Source of the DNA: Scandinavium sp002470465 | GTDB lineage: Bacteria; Pseudomonadota; Gammaproteobacteria; Enterobacterales; Enterobacteriaceae | Reading direction: 5' to 3' | Assembly (NCBI RefSeq): GCF_040750395.1 | Contig: NZ_JBFLVD010000025.1 | Span: forward strand, 1 to 64,000 | Length of the DNA stretch: 64,000 nt | Shown: one piece after another, positions 1 to 7,864 of the stretch | Layout of the letters: each line of letters begins with the position of its first letter | Position numbering within the stretch: position 1 is the stretch's first letter | The notes under the pieces: model-generated | Databases searched by the model: none | What the model was told of the DNA's origin: nothing | Seen by the model: only the letters and a program-made list of their open reading frames with translations | Translations under genes and position numbers: made by a program

Positions 1-200
1 TGGAGTCGGCGGATCTCGGCCTGAGCATCTGACTGCTCTTTGTTGGTGGAAGAGTCCGGCCCGTATTTCTTTATCCAGGCATAAAGACTGTGGGTAGTGA
101 TATCGAGACGTGTTGCGACACTGGAAACAGAATGGCCACGATCAACAACCTGCTTGACGGCTTCAATTTTAAACTCTTCAGGATAACGCTTACTGCTCAT
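1..200 (-). CDS. IS3-family transposase OrfA, N-terminal part
   Basis: The first 66 residues are present (starting MSSKRYPEEFKIEAVKQV) and run off the left edge. They form the helix-turn-helix of IS3-type OrfA: a KRYPEEFKIEAV start, SVSSVATRLDITTHSLYAW as the recognition-helix region, then a charged stretch leading to the leucine-zipper part. OrfA binds the IS ends and, fused by frameshift to OrfB, gives the transposase. A GAGAGGTG ribosome site precedes the ATG at 200. The gene is incomplete only because the window ends. Confidence 0.9.
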   Translation of the reverse strand, partial: MSSKRYPEEFKIEAVKQVVDRGHSVSSVATRLDITTHSLYAWIKKYGPDSSTNKEQSDAQAEIRRL

Positions 201-263
201 ATGCACCTCTCTTTAAGCCATTTTAAATGACTCTGAGGTGTCTGTTAAACCTGTGGCGATTCA
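1..263 (-). mobile_element. End of an IS3-family insertion sequence (left part outside window)
   Basis: The terminal inverted repeat reads TGAATCGCCACAGG inward from position 263 on the minus strand. It is followed by a short leader and the start of an IS3-type orfA at 200. The rest of the element, including orfB and the other end, lies to the left of the window. The element begins exactly where the neighbouring ATPase frame stops, so it appears to have inserted into that gene. The precise IS name was not determined. Confidence 0.85.
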
Positions 264-1136
264 GTCAGTGATTTTAACAAGAACACTACGAGCCTGTTCG
301 AGATGAGTAGATACTCGCACTAATGCTTTCTCTTCTAGAGTCATTAGTGAAGTATGCTCACGAGCGAGGTATGCGGCTTGCTGATCTATTTCTTTCTTTG
401 CTGTTACAGACTGTATTAGGGTACTAGCCCAAGGCATTCCAACGTACAATTGCAACATACGTCCCGGTAGTCCAGACATCAAAACATCACCGAGCAACGA
501 TTTATGTTCCCCGCCAAAATAGAGCGCGCCAGATAATGCTGACCATCCATGAATGACAGTACTGCCACCTACATCATTATTTTTACGTGAAGATATAGGC
601 TGGAGATCAAAAACATTCATCATGAAACTAGACATGACTGCGGCAAAACCTTCGTCACTACTAAATCGAGCAATGGTTTCGCAATCTCCATTTGGCCTCG
701 TAGTTTTCAGTTCTCCATTGGGTTGCTTATTATTGACTGCGAATTCGATGGTATGTGGACGTGCATCAAGTTGGAAAGTAAGTTGCACCCAAGAAAGCCA
801 GCTACGGACATCCTCTTGAAGTCCCTTGACTTCACCTCGCAAGCACCAAAGAATGATTTCCAATACACTTGATTTGCCAACAAGATTGGATTTATTTGTG
901 CCACCAAAACTTGTAACAGCCCATACCCCACTGCTTAAATCCTGCCAGTTAAAGCTAAACGCCCCTGTAACTTTACCAACTTTATAGCCTTTGAATTTAA
1001 TACCGGTAATTGTTAATTTTGGGGTAGGCCTAATTGTTTTGTCAGAAAAGATCCCACGCTTTTGGAGACGCTCTTCCGCTTCGGCAACTGATATTCCTAC
1101 TTTCTTAGCAACTGTTTCTAACCAACTCATTGTCAT
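261..1136 (-). pseudogene. SMC/ABC-type ATPase, N-terminal fragment truncated by IS
   Basis: The fragment is 291 residues. An N-terminal helical segment (1-40) is followed by a RecN/Rad50-like nucleotide-binding start with a stretched P-loop at about 78-90 (GGTNKSNLVGKSS), then VLEIILWCLRGE, the helix that follows Walker A in SMC-like ATPases. No Walker B or signature motif is present, so the C-terminal ATPase half is missing. The stop codon is the first TGA of the IS terminal repeat at 263, so the original protein was longer. Its ATG overlaps the stop of the upstream gene by 4 nt, indicating one operon. Such ATPase plus small partner pairs are common in phage-defence and conflict systems. 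That role is inference, as I do not recognise the exact family. Confidence 0.6.
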
Positions 1137-1783
1137 GCTGCATTTCCTTGCGATAGAACTTCCAAACGTAGGCGTACACGCTCAGTGATAGGGGAAATGA
1201 TATGTTTTAGTGCAGTATCTGCGTATTCAACTTGAAGATACTGGCGATCCTTAAGAGCTTTTCCACCGGTACCTCCAGCTAAGCGCGCAACAACCTCAGC
1301 TCTGTGCTTGTACCATGCGATCTCTTCTGCCATTCCAGCTAACTCACACATGGCATTTCTTCCACTCTGAGTCAACAGGTAAATATGCTCTTGGACTTTA
1401 CCAGGTGAACCCTGCCTTCTGATCCTAACAAAATCGGCGGCGCGCAATATTGATAAGGCATTGTCTAAAGGTTCAAATGCGCCGAACCGATAGCGGATCA
1501 TAGGGATTCTACGCAAGTCAGGTTCTCGTGTATTGAGGATATTTCTGGCAAGCGTTAAGTTTGATGGATCACCGCTGTTCTCGAATTCAGTGAGTAATTC
1601 GTTAGCAAGATAGTCAGGATTTCTCATCCAAAAATCCAAGGCCTGTAGGCGTGATTGCGCTCGTAATACAGCAATAACGTCTGCTCCCCAATTGTCGTCA
1701 GTAACATCTGTAGAACCTGCGTTGATGCAAGCAAGAAGTCTTACAGCGCTTTGGCGGTCGCTACATACAGGAATTGAACTCAA
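1133..1783 (-). CDS. Unrecognised 216-aa partner of the truncated ATPase, possible winged-helix protein
   Basis: No family was recognised with certainty. The protein is soluble with no signal peptide or membrane segment. Residues about 100-140 (LDNALSILRAADFVRIRR, then IYLLTQSG) look like a winged-helix fold with a beta-wing; the C-terminal half is helical and charged. An in-frame TAA lies 21 nt upstream, so the only plausible start is TTG at 1783, preceded by GGGAG at 9 nt spacing. A three-codon ATG mini-frame ends on this TTG. The 4-nt overlap with the ATPase suggests translational coupling. It could be the small middle component of an ABC-type multi-component conflict system, by context only. 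Confidence 0.5.
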   Translation of the reverse strand: MSSIPVCSDRQSAVRLLACINAGSTDVTDDNWGADVIAVLRAQSRLQALDFWMRNPDYLANELLTEFENSGDPSNLTLARNILNTREPDLRRIPMIRYRFGAFEPLDNALSILRAADFVRIRRQGSPGKVQEHIYLLTQSGRNAMCELAGMAEEIAWYKHRAEVVARLAGGTGGKALKDRQYLQVEYADTALKHIISPITERVRLRLEVLSQGNAA

Positions 1784-1825
1784 GAGGTCATGCTCCCTAA
1801 TTTAGTTATTGGTTTCATAGCGTTA

Positions 1826-1860
1826 ATAAATTATGCACCAAATTCTCTGAGATAATTTAT
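1826..1860. promoter_or_regulatory. 9-bp inverted repeat upstream of the ATPase operon
   Basis: ATAAATTAT (1826-1834) and its exact complement ATAATTTAT (1852-1860) are separated by 17 nt, 43-77 nt upstream of the TTG start at 1783. The placement suits an operator or promoter element, possibly for autoregulation by the winged-helix-like protein. No experimental site is known to me. AT-rich repeats of this length can occur by chance in such DNA. Confidence 0.3.
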
Positions 1861-2200
1861 GACCGTTAACATCATATACAATCGCATACATGCCCTAGTA
1901 CACCATAAGACATCCCGTTAACTCACTGTAAAGGCAATACTTCGATGAGGATTTTATGACGAAGGTCACGATGTGTCCAATGAGGTATGTCAAGCATTTG
2001 ATCACTTTCACGTATGCGCCGTGAGCTTATAGGTAGGAGTTTGGAAGACCTTCGTAGAAAATCCTGCTGTAGGGTTAAATACGCATATCAGAAGTGAGTA
2101 CATCAATGAGTATAATCAAGGTAACAAAAAAAACAATTACATACAAATCATTGCATTAAATTACAACTTACACTTTAACGTCTAAGCCTTACTTTTGCAT
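1861..2200. other. AT-rich gene-free stretch
   Basis: No convincing gene is seen on either strand. Base composition is clearly more AT-rich than the core genes to the right, in line with acquired DNA. The only frame noted is a 17-codon one starting at 2106 (MSIIKVTKKTITYKSLH), too short to support. I see no attachment site or tRNA end. Confidence 0.5.
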
Positions 2201-2228
2201 AACAAACCACGCTTCGGCGTGGTTTGTT
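2201..2228. terminator. Perfect 12-bp hairpin with TTCG tetraloop
   Basis: AACAAACCACGC and its exact complement flank a TTCG loop, the shape of a rho-independent terminator usable in either direction. No gene ends immediately next to it, so it may be the remnant terminator of a gene lost at the island edge. Confidence 0.6.
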
Positions 2229-2350
2229 CATTGTGTTCCACCTGTATGCACCGTCAGGCAACCCATGCCCTCCTCCCTGACTTCACAACCCCACACCCGC
2301 TCAAATTAAAGGTATAATCCTCCCTATTCTCAACAAGCCCAGAAACGAAC

Positions 2351-2890
2351 ATGACAAAACTCACCCTACAGGAGCAGATGCTGAAAGCAGGTCTGGTCTC
2401 CAGCAAAAAAATGGCCAAGGTGCAGCGCACCGCCAAGAAGTCCCGCGTTCAGGCTCGCGAAGCCCGTGAAGCGGTGGAGGAAAACAAAAAAGCGCAGATC
2501 GAGCGTGACAAGCAGCTGAGCGAACAGCAGAAGCAGGCGGTGCAGTCAAAAGAACATAAAGCGCAGGTGAAGCAGCTTATCGAGATGAACCGCATCGTCG
2601 TGGCGAAAGGCAATATTGAGTTCAACTTCACCGACGGCAGCCTGATTAAAAAAATCACCGTCAACAAGGTCACTCAGGATCAGCTCATTAACGGCCGTCT
2701 TACCATTGCCCGTCTGGTCACGGATGCGAACGCCGAAGGGGAATACGCCATCATTCCGGCCACCGTAGCGGATAAAATTGCCCAGCGTGATGCCGCCAGT
2801 ATTGTTCTGCACAACGTGCTGAGCCAGGAAGCGCAGGATGAAGACGATCCGTATGCCGACTTTAAAATCCCTGACGATTTGATGTGGTAA
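2351..2890 (+). CDS. yaiL: YaiL, DUF2058 family protein
   Basis: The 179-residue protein matches E. coli YaiL in length and along its whole sequence. It starts MTKLTLQEQMLKAGLVSSKK, has a strongly charged helical and probably coiled-coil segment at about 20-80 rich in Lys, Glu and Gln, then a compact beta-rich domain (FNFTDGSLIKKI), and ends with an acidic DEDDPYADFKIPDDLMW tail. The family has been described as nucleoprotein or polynucleotide-associated, but no enzymatic activity is established. No signal peptide is present, so it should be cytoplasmic. It stands alone and marks the return to core DNA right of the AT-rich stretch. Confidence 0.85.
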   Translation: MTKLTLQEQMLKAGLVSSKKMAKVQRTAKKSRVQAREAREAVEENKKAQIERDKQLSEQQKQAVQSKEHKAQVKQLIEMNRIVVAKGNIEFNFTDGSLIKKITVNKVTQDQLINGRLTIARLVTDANAEGEYAIIPATVADKIAQRDAASIVLHNVLSQEAQDEDDPYADFKIPDDLMW

Positions 2891-2943
2891 TCAGGCAAGC
2901 TTCCACGCTGCTTTGCCGGATGACGGCATCAACAATTCCCGTA

Positions 2944-2971
2944 GGCCTGATAAGCAAAGCGCCATCAGGCC
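2944..2971. repeat. REP-like palindrome
   Basis: GGCCTGAT and GCCATCAGGCC form an imperfect hairpin in the convergent gap between yaiL and the pseudouridine synthase gene. It resembles the REP sequences of enteric bacteria and could act as mRNA 3' end protection or a terminator for both genes. Confidence 0.5.
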
Positions 2972-2983
2972 ATTTTCAAAGAC

Positions 2984-3667
2984 TCAAAACGGACTGGCGT
3001 TCACGGCGTAGATCGCCTCTCCGCTGACGGGATGGGCGAAATGCAGTTCGCTGGCGTGCAGCATCAGGCGCGGCGTCTTCTTCAGGCCAGGCAGATCGAG
3101 GCCACCATATAAGTCACAGCCCGCAATCGGGTGGCCGAGCTGCTGACAGTGAATGCGCAACTGATGCGTCCGTCCGGTTTCCGGCATCAGTTCAACGCGC
3201 GTTAAGGCCACTTCCCCCTGATAAAAGCGCTCTGACACCCGATAGCGGGAACGTGCAGGCTTGCCGTTAACCGGGCATATCGCCATTCGCGGGAACAGCG
3301 CCGGATCTTTCGCTATCGGCGCGTCGATAATGCCTTCGTCTTTCTCCACGTGCCCGCAAAGCAGCGCGGTATAACCTTTCGTGACTGAACGCGCACTGAA
3401 CTGCTGGCAAAGTGCTGCATTAATCGCTTTATTGCGGGCCACGACCATCAGCCCGGAAGTGCCGAAATCCAGGCGATGCACCAGCGTGCAGCCGGGATAA
3501 CGCTGCACCAGCCGATGATGCACCGAATCCAGATTAAGCGGATTTTTCCCCGACAGGCTCAGCAGTCCGCTGGGCTTGCCGATCAGCAGCAGATGATCGT
3601 CCTGATACAGGATCTCAATCGTGTCATAGCACGGCGGCGCAATAAAGGTATCGATAATCGGGGACAT
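2984..3667 (-). CDS. RluA-family pseudouridine synthase
   Basis: The 227-residue protein converts a uridine in rRNA or tRNA to pseudouridine. The diagnostic motif is HRLDFGTSGLMVVARNK, where the Asp of HRLD is the catalytic nucleophile of the RluA class; a second conserved block, PETGRTHQLRIHCQQLGHPI, follows near residue 165. The N-terminal stretch (ILYQDDHLLLIGKPSGLLS) is the usual start of the catalytic domain, and no S4 RNA-binding domain precedes it. I chose the ATG at 3667 (MSPIIDTFIAPP) rather than a frame opening 96 nt earlier, whose extra residues are Arg-rich and unlike the family. The substrate base was not determined; it could be a paralogue of RluA or TruC. Confidence 0.8.
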   Translation of the reverse strand: MSPIIDTFIAPPCYDTIEILYQDDHLLLIGKPSGLLSLSGKNPLNLDSVHHRLVQRYPGCTLVHRLDFGTSGLMVVARNKAINAALCQQFSARSVTKGYTALLCGHVEKDEGIIDAPIAKDPALFPRMAICPVNGKPARSRYRVSERFYQGEVALTRVELMPETGRTHQLRIHCQQLGHPIAGCDLYGGLDLPGLKKTPRLMLHASELHFAHPVSGEAIYAVNASPF

Positions 3668-3733
3668 CGGGCGATCCGCAGAAAAAGAGGTGTGGATGAT
3701 ACCGCATTCCCTCCCGACTGACGACCTGCGCCG

Positions 3734-3828
3734 TGCCCGGCGGCGCTTCGCTTGCGCGGACATTGCCGGGTGGCGGCTTTACCTTACCCGACCTACGTGC
3801 AGACCAGGCACAGGCCGCCGCCGGGCAT
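3734..3828. repeat. Pair of REP-like elements
   Basis: The segment contains several copies of the GCCGGGTGGCG / CGCCGCCGGGC type of GC-rich palindrome in head-to-head arrangement, as in enteric BIME clusters. It sits in the divergent gap between the pseudouridine synthase gene and the glxA-type gene. Confidence 0.55.
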
Positions 3829-3936
3829 CACCTGTAGCCTCATGAACAGGCAACGGCCACAACTATTCTGCCTGCAGCACACCGTCATCGCTTTTCTACG
3901 GTTGACTTATTTCGTAGAAATTGTACTTTTCAGGAC

Positions 3937-4917
3937 ATGAAGAAAATCCTGATTATCGTCCCCGATGGCGGCATGCTGTTCGAATCCGCCGGTATTGCTG
4001 ACATTCTGATGCAGGCCAATCGTCTGCATCCGGAAGGCCCGCTGCGTCCTTGCTACCAGGTGGCACTCGCCACCACCCAGCCGCACCAGGTTATTCACGG
4101 CCAGTCTGGTCTGAATCTGCTGGCGGACCATCGTCTGCATGAGCTCGATCCACGCGAGCCTTTCGATACCATCATGATTACCGGCAGAGGTCAGAGCGAG
4201 CTGGAAGCCATTGCCGTTATAGACTGGCTGCACCTTGCTGCACCTCACGCCCGGCGCATTGCCTCCGTGTGCGGCGGCGCTTTGCTGCTTGCGCAGGCGG
4301 GTTTGCTCAACGGCAAACAGGCCACCACGCACTGGCGGCTGCTGGACGAGCTGAAAAACGACTATCCGCAGGTGAGCGTCGAAGCCGGGCCGCTTTATGT
4401 GCAGGATGGCGATGTGTGGACGTCCGGCGGCGTCAGCTCCGGGTTTGATCTGACCCTGGCGCTGGTTGAGGAGGATTATGGCTTTACCCTCGCCAGGGAC
4501 GTTGCCCAGGATATGGTGATGTACCTCAACCGCCCCGGCGGCCAGCTTCAGTTCAGCCGCTATAAGCTCCCACAAAGCAGCGGATCCGGCCCGCTCAGTG
4601 AGCTGCTGGCGTGGCTCCCTGACAACCTCAGCGCCGATCTTTGCGTCGAAAACCTCGCCGAAAGAGCAGCAATGAGTCCGCGAAACTTTACGCGCGTGTT
4701 CACTCGTGAAACCGGTGTTTCTCCCGCACGGTACGTAGCAGAAGCACGCCTGACCGCCGCCCGCCAGCGGCTGGAACAAACCCGGGAAACGCTGGAGACC
4801 ATCGCCCAGCAAACCGGGTTCGGCACCAGCATTAACCTGCGTCGCCTGTTTGAAAAACAGCTGCACCTGACGCCCGGCGAATATCGCCAGCGTTTTCACT
4901 GCCGTAAAATGGCGTAA
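3937..4917 (+). CDS. GlxA-type transcriptional regulator (DJ-1/PfpI plus AraC HTH)
   Basis: The 326-residue protein has two domains. Residues 1-190 form a DJ-1/PfpI glutamine-amidotransferase-like fold, with VCGGALLLAQAG carrying the nucleophile-elbow Cys and TSGGVSSGFDLTLAL near its end. Residues about 215-320 form a double helix-turn-helix of the AraC/XylS type (LAERAAMSPRNFTRVFTRET and LETIAQQTGFGTSINLRRLF). Members activate or repress neighbouring metabolic genes in response to a small ligand bound by the N-terminal domain. It lies 78 nt upstream of, and in the same direction as, a second GAPDH gene, which is therefore a likely target. The ligand is unknown. Confidence 0.85.
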   Translation: MKKILIIVPDGGMLFESAGIADILMQANRLHPEGPLRPCYQVALATTQPHQVIHGQSGLNLLADHRLHELDPREPFDTIMITGRGQSELEAIAVIDWLHLAAPHARRIASVCGGALLLAQAGLLNGKQATTHWRLLDELKNDYPQVSVEAGPLYVQDGDVWTSGGVSSGFDLTLALVEEDYGFTLARDVAQDMVMYLNRPGGQLQFSRYKLPQSSGSGPLSELLAWLPDNLSADLCVENLAERAAMSPRNFTRVFTRETGVSPARYVAEARLTAARQRLEQTRETLETIAQQTGFGTSINLRRLFEKQLHLTPGEYRQRFHCRKMA

Positions 4918-4995
4918 TGTGATCCATTTTTGTCATTTACGCCAAATCCGCACCGACCTACAGTAACGCCATAGACAACAAAGAAGGAGTTGATC

Positions 4996-6006
4996 ATGGT
5001 TAAGGTCGGTATTAACGGTTTCGGTCGTATCGGGCGCAACGTGCTGCGGGCAGCGCTGGGCAATCCCAACCTGGAGATTGTCGCTATCAACGATCTGACG
5101 GACAGCAAAACGCTGGCACATTTGCTGAAATACGATTCGCTGCTCGGCACGCTGCCGGTGAGCGTGGAAGCCGCCGAAGGCCAGCTTCACGTTGACGGTA
5201 AATCCATCACCGTCTTCAGCGAACGCGATCCGGCGAATATTCCATGGCGGGATGCAGGTGTCGATATTGTGATTGAAGCGACAGGCTTCTTCACCGACCG
5301 TGAAAAGGCGTCGGTGCACATTGAACACGGCGGCGCGAAACGCGTGATCATTTCGGCACCGGGTAAAAATGACGACCTGACCGTTGTGATGGGCGTGAAT
5401 GACGGACTTTACGATCCTAAAAAACACTATGTCGTCAGCAACGGCAGCTGCACCACCAACGGTCTGGCCCCGGCGGCACAGGTGCTGCATCAGCAGTTCG
5501 GCATTAAGCACGGCCTGATGAATACCACCCATGCCTACACCAACAGCCAGGCGCTGCACGATCAGCCGGAGAAAGACTTGCGTGGTGCCCGGGCCGCGGC
5601 GCTCTCCATCGTGCCCTACTCCAGCGGCGCGGCAAAGGCCCTCGGCAAAGTCATCCCGGAGCTGGACGGACGCATGACGGGCTATTCCCTGCGCGTGCCG
5701 GTACCGGTCGTGTCGATTGTCGATCTGACGGTCACGCTTGAGCGCGACGTTACCGCCGAAGAGGTCAACAACGCCTTCCGACAGGCGGCCGCTTCCGGCC
5801 CGCTGAAAGGGATCCTCGGCTACAGCGACGAGCCGCTGGTTTCCAGCGATTATCAGGGCGACCCGCGCTCTTCAATTATTGATGGCCTTTCGACGCTGGT
5901 GATAGGCGGTAATATGGTGAAAATCCTCGCCTGGTACGACAACGAATGGGGCTTCTCAAATCGTCTGGTTGACCTCGCGCGACTGATGGCAAAACGCGAA
6001 CAATAA
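4996..6006 (+). CDS. Type I glyceraldehyde-3-phosphate dehydrogenase, secondary copy
   Basis: The 336-residue enzyme has an N-terminal Rossmann fold (VKVGINGFGRIGRNVLRAAL) with AINDL supplying the Asp that selects NAD. The catalytic Cys sits in SNGSCTTNGLAP (usual SNASCTTN, with one Ala to Gly change), and the catalytic His in HAYTNSQ. It ends with the canonical WYDNEWGFSNRLVDL. It oxidises glyceraldehyde 3-phosphate to 1,3-bisphosphoglycerate. Its divergence from the housekeeping GapA type and its pairing with a GlxA-type regulator suggest a conditional role, comparable to GapC. An AAGGAG site lies 6 nt before the ATG at 4996. Confidence 0.85.
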   Translation: MVKVGINGFGRIGRNVLRAALGNPNLEIVAINDLTDSKTLAHLLKYDSLLGTLPVSVEAAEGQLHVDGKSITVFSERDPANIPWRDAGVDIVIEATGFFTDREKASVHIEHGGAKRVIISAPGKNDDLTVVMGVNDGLYDPKKHYVVSNGSCTTNGLAPAAQVLHQQFGIKHGLMNTTHAYTNSQALHDQPEKDLRGARAAALSIVPYSSGAAKALGKVIPELDGRMTGYSLRVPVPVVSIVDLTVTLERDVTAEEVNNAFRQAAASGPLKGILGYSDEPLVSSDYQGDPRSSIIDGLSTLVIGGNMVKILAWYDNEWGFSNRLVDLARLMAKREQ

Positions 6007-6018
6007 TTCATTCAATCA

Positions 6019-6045
6019 ATGACTCCCGGATTCATCGGGGGTCAT
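6019..6045 (+). terminator. Hairpin downstream of the second GAPDH gene
   Basis: ATGACTCCCG pairs with CGGGGGTCAT around a 7-nt loop, 13 nt after the stop codon. The following T-run is weak (ATCTATTATTCCCC), so efficiency is uncertain. Confidence 0.6.
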
Positions 6046-6340
6046 ATCTATTATTCCCCTCTCTTTCCCTGCTCAGCACGTTCCGCTCATCGCTTTGCGG
6101 CTTCGCTTATAAATCAAACCGATGCGCTTAAATATCCGCTTGAACAGCATTGTATTGTTAATCAGGCTATGTAAAATCATCCTATCCGTGCTAAACACTT
6201 GTTAACTCTTTAGTGAAATCCCGGGTCAGATGTTTTTCGCTCGGTGACTGGCTTCCCTGTGCGTGTTCTACGCCTTAAGTCATCCCTCGTGGTAAGCGGC
6301 GCTCTGGCCAATGGGCATCATTCGATTTGCAGGGAACATA
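6046..6340. other. Leader region of the lipoprotein-pseudokinase operon
   Basis: About 295 nt without a supported gene. It must contain the promoter of the operon starting at 6341, but I could not identify a convincing -35/-10 pair or operator. Small frames here lack ribosome sites. Confidence 0.4.
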
Positions 6341-6838
6341 ATGAAATTGCGAAATGTATTGCCTCTTCTGGTCGTGACCGTGCTGGTCGGCTGCAAAGCG
6401 CCTGCGCCGAAAATGACGGACGACACGCTGGTCACCAGTCAGGTTAACGGCGTCACGCTTACCCACCGCTATATTGTCTCTACCCCGACGGAGTTCACGC
6501 CGGTGAACGCCAGCTATCGGGCTCTGTACGCCGGTTCTCTGATGAGTACTCCAGACTTTGGCGGCAAGGTATTGGGTCAGCTTGAAAACGGCAAAACCTA
6601 CACCGTGCTTGGCACCGTGGAGCACAGCTGGCTGGCGATTGCCGAAGAGGATAAGCCTGAACTTATCGGCTACGTACCGCCCCGCGCGCTGGTGAAAAGC
6701 GAGCTTTATGCGCAAACGCTGAAAAAAGATCGCCCTCGCGTCCGCCGGGCCGGTAGCAAAAAAACCACCTGCGTGAACGTCGACAGCAGCAGTAAAGCCT
6801 GTCAGAACGCAGACAGCGGCACCTGGATAATCAACTGA
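6341..6838 (+). CDS. SH3-domain lipoprotein, first gene of the pseudokinase operon
   Basis: The 165-residue protein starts with a lipoprotein signal peptide (MKLRNVLPLLVVTVLVGCKAP) whose lipobox places the lipidated Cys at residue 18. Residues about 65-120 resemble a bacterial SH3 domain (LENGKTYTVLGTVEHSWLAI, then IGYVPPRALV), often used to bind peptidoglycan or peptides. The C-terminal tail is basic with two Cys (TTCVNVDSSSKACQ) that could form a disulfide. I chose ATG 6341 because the signal peptide begins there; the frame opens 30 nt earlier without one. The next gene follows after 44 nt in the same direction. Its specific role is unknown. Confidence 0.7.
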   Translation: MKLRNVLPLLVVTVLVGCKAPAPKMTDDTLVTSQVNGVTLTHRYIVSTPTEFTPVNASYRALYAGSLMSTPDFGGKVLGQLENGKTYTVLGTVEHSWLAIAEEDKPELIGYVPPRALVKSELYAQTLKKDRPRVRRAGSKKTTCVNVDSSSKACQNADSGTWIIN

Positions 6839-6882
6839 TCGGTTTGCTCGTTCATCCGTTTTAAGAGGCAGGAAGGAAATCT

Positions 6883-7833
6883 ATGAAACTCTGGCTTTCG
6901 GGTGTGGCCTTACTGCTGGCCTCTTCGGCCGTTTGCGCCGGGAACTACCGTTTTGTCCAGTCACCGTCGCAAAAGCTCGATATCTGGATCGATAATATCA
7001 AAAGCAATTCGCCGCAGAGCTGGTGTGCAAAAGAGCTGCCGCTGCGCATCGTCGCCAACGGCGATCAAAACCCGGCGATCCTCGACGGGTTTATGCCCCG
7101 GCTGGGTGCCCTGCTGGAAAGCCAGTGTTCAGCGCTTTCGCGCGTTCACTGGCGAATGGAAGATCCGCAGGGTGCCACCCTCGCCTTTGGCACCGCCGAC
7201 CGCGCAAGCGACTGGGATGTGAAAGTCACCCCGGTGAATGCCGATGATGTGGCGTCCCCCCTGCCAGCCAGCGACAAATCAGTGCCTGCCGACCGAACGC
7301 CGTGGCAGGAATTCACTCTCCAGGACGGCTGCCGCCTGCGTACTTTCTGGTCTGCCGCCGCGGGCATATCTGCACTCTTTATTCCAGAGGGCAAATGTGA
7401 AAAAGGCGGCTGGCTGAGCGGGCGCAGCGAAATTATCCAGCGGGGGCGCAACGGCGAACAGCGCCTGCCAATGACCTTCGTCCATGGCTTCCCGGTGAGC
7501 GGCCTGCGTGACGGCGTCAACGCCGACAGCCTGCTTATCACCACCCTCAACAATGAACGTATGGTCGTCAGCAACGAACAGGCGCCGCAAAGCTGGATGA
7601 TCCTGCCCTATAAACCCGCCCTGAACGCCTGGGCAGCCAGCGGAACCATAGCCGTGAAGGTACCGCGCGAAATGGCAATGGATGAAGCGAGTCTGCAAAC
7701 CCAGCTCAATCAGGTGCGCAAAGCCTGGGCCAGCTGGATTACGCCGAATGCGCCAATGAACCTGCTGCTTATCGATTCGCTGCAGACCCAACTGCGCGAT
7801 CCGGCAGTCGGCGCGTGGCGGACCCAGAATTAA
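6883..7833 (+). CDS. Exported protein of unknown function, second gene of the pseudokinase operon
   Basis: The 316-residue protein is not recognised as a known family. It has a clear Sec signal peptide (MKLWLSGVALLLASSAVCA, cleavage probably after Ala 19) and no further membrane segment, so it should be periplasmic. Four scattered Cys residues (SWCAKEL, ESQCSA, QDGCRL, EGKCEK) could form two disulfides. The middle segment, about 105-150, is Pro/Asp-rich and probably a linker between two globular parts. AGGAAGG lies upstream of the ATG. It is located 31 nt before the pseudokinase gene, so a joint function at the envelope is likely. Confidence 0.65.
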   Translation: MKLWLSGVALLLASSAVCAGNYRFVQSPSQKLDIWIDNIKSNSPQSWCAKELPLRIVANGDQNPAILDGFMPRLGALLESQCSALSRVHWRMEDPQGATLAFGTADRASDWDVKVTPVNADDVASPLPASDKSVPADRTPWQEFTLQDGCRLRTFWSAAAGISALFIPEGKCEKGGWLSGRSEIIQRGRNGEQRLPMTFVHGFPVSGLRDGVNADSLLITTLNNERMVVSNEQAPQSWMILPYKPALNAWAASGTIAVKVPREMAMDEASLQTQLNQVRKAWASWITPNAPMNLLLIDSLQTQLRDPAVGAWRTQN

Positions 7834-7864
7834 TGTTGTCATTTAACAAGCTGAGATCCAAAGC

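Noticed and set aside
2106..2159. 17-codon frame in the AT-rich stretch
   Set aside because: Too short, no ribosome site and no recognisable peptide.
1784..2350. Possible tRNA or attachment site at the island edge
   Set aside because: No cloverleaf, CCA end or direct repeat was found by eye.
3907..4899. 330-codon open frame antisense to the GlxA-type gene
   Set aside because: Fully covered by a gene with recognisable DJ-1 and AraC domains; the frame arises from GC-rich codon usage.
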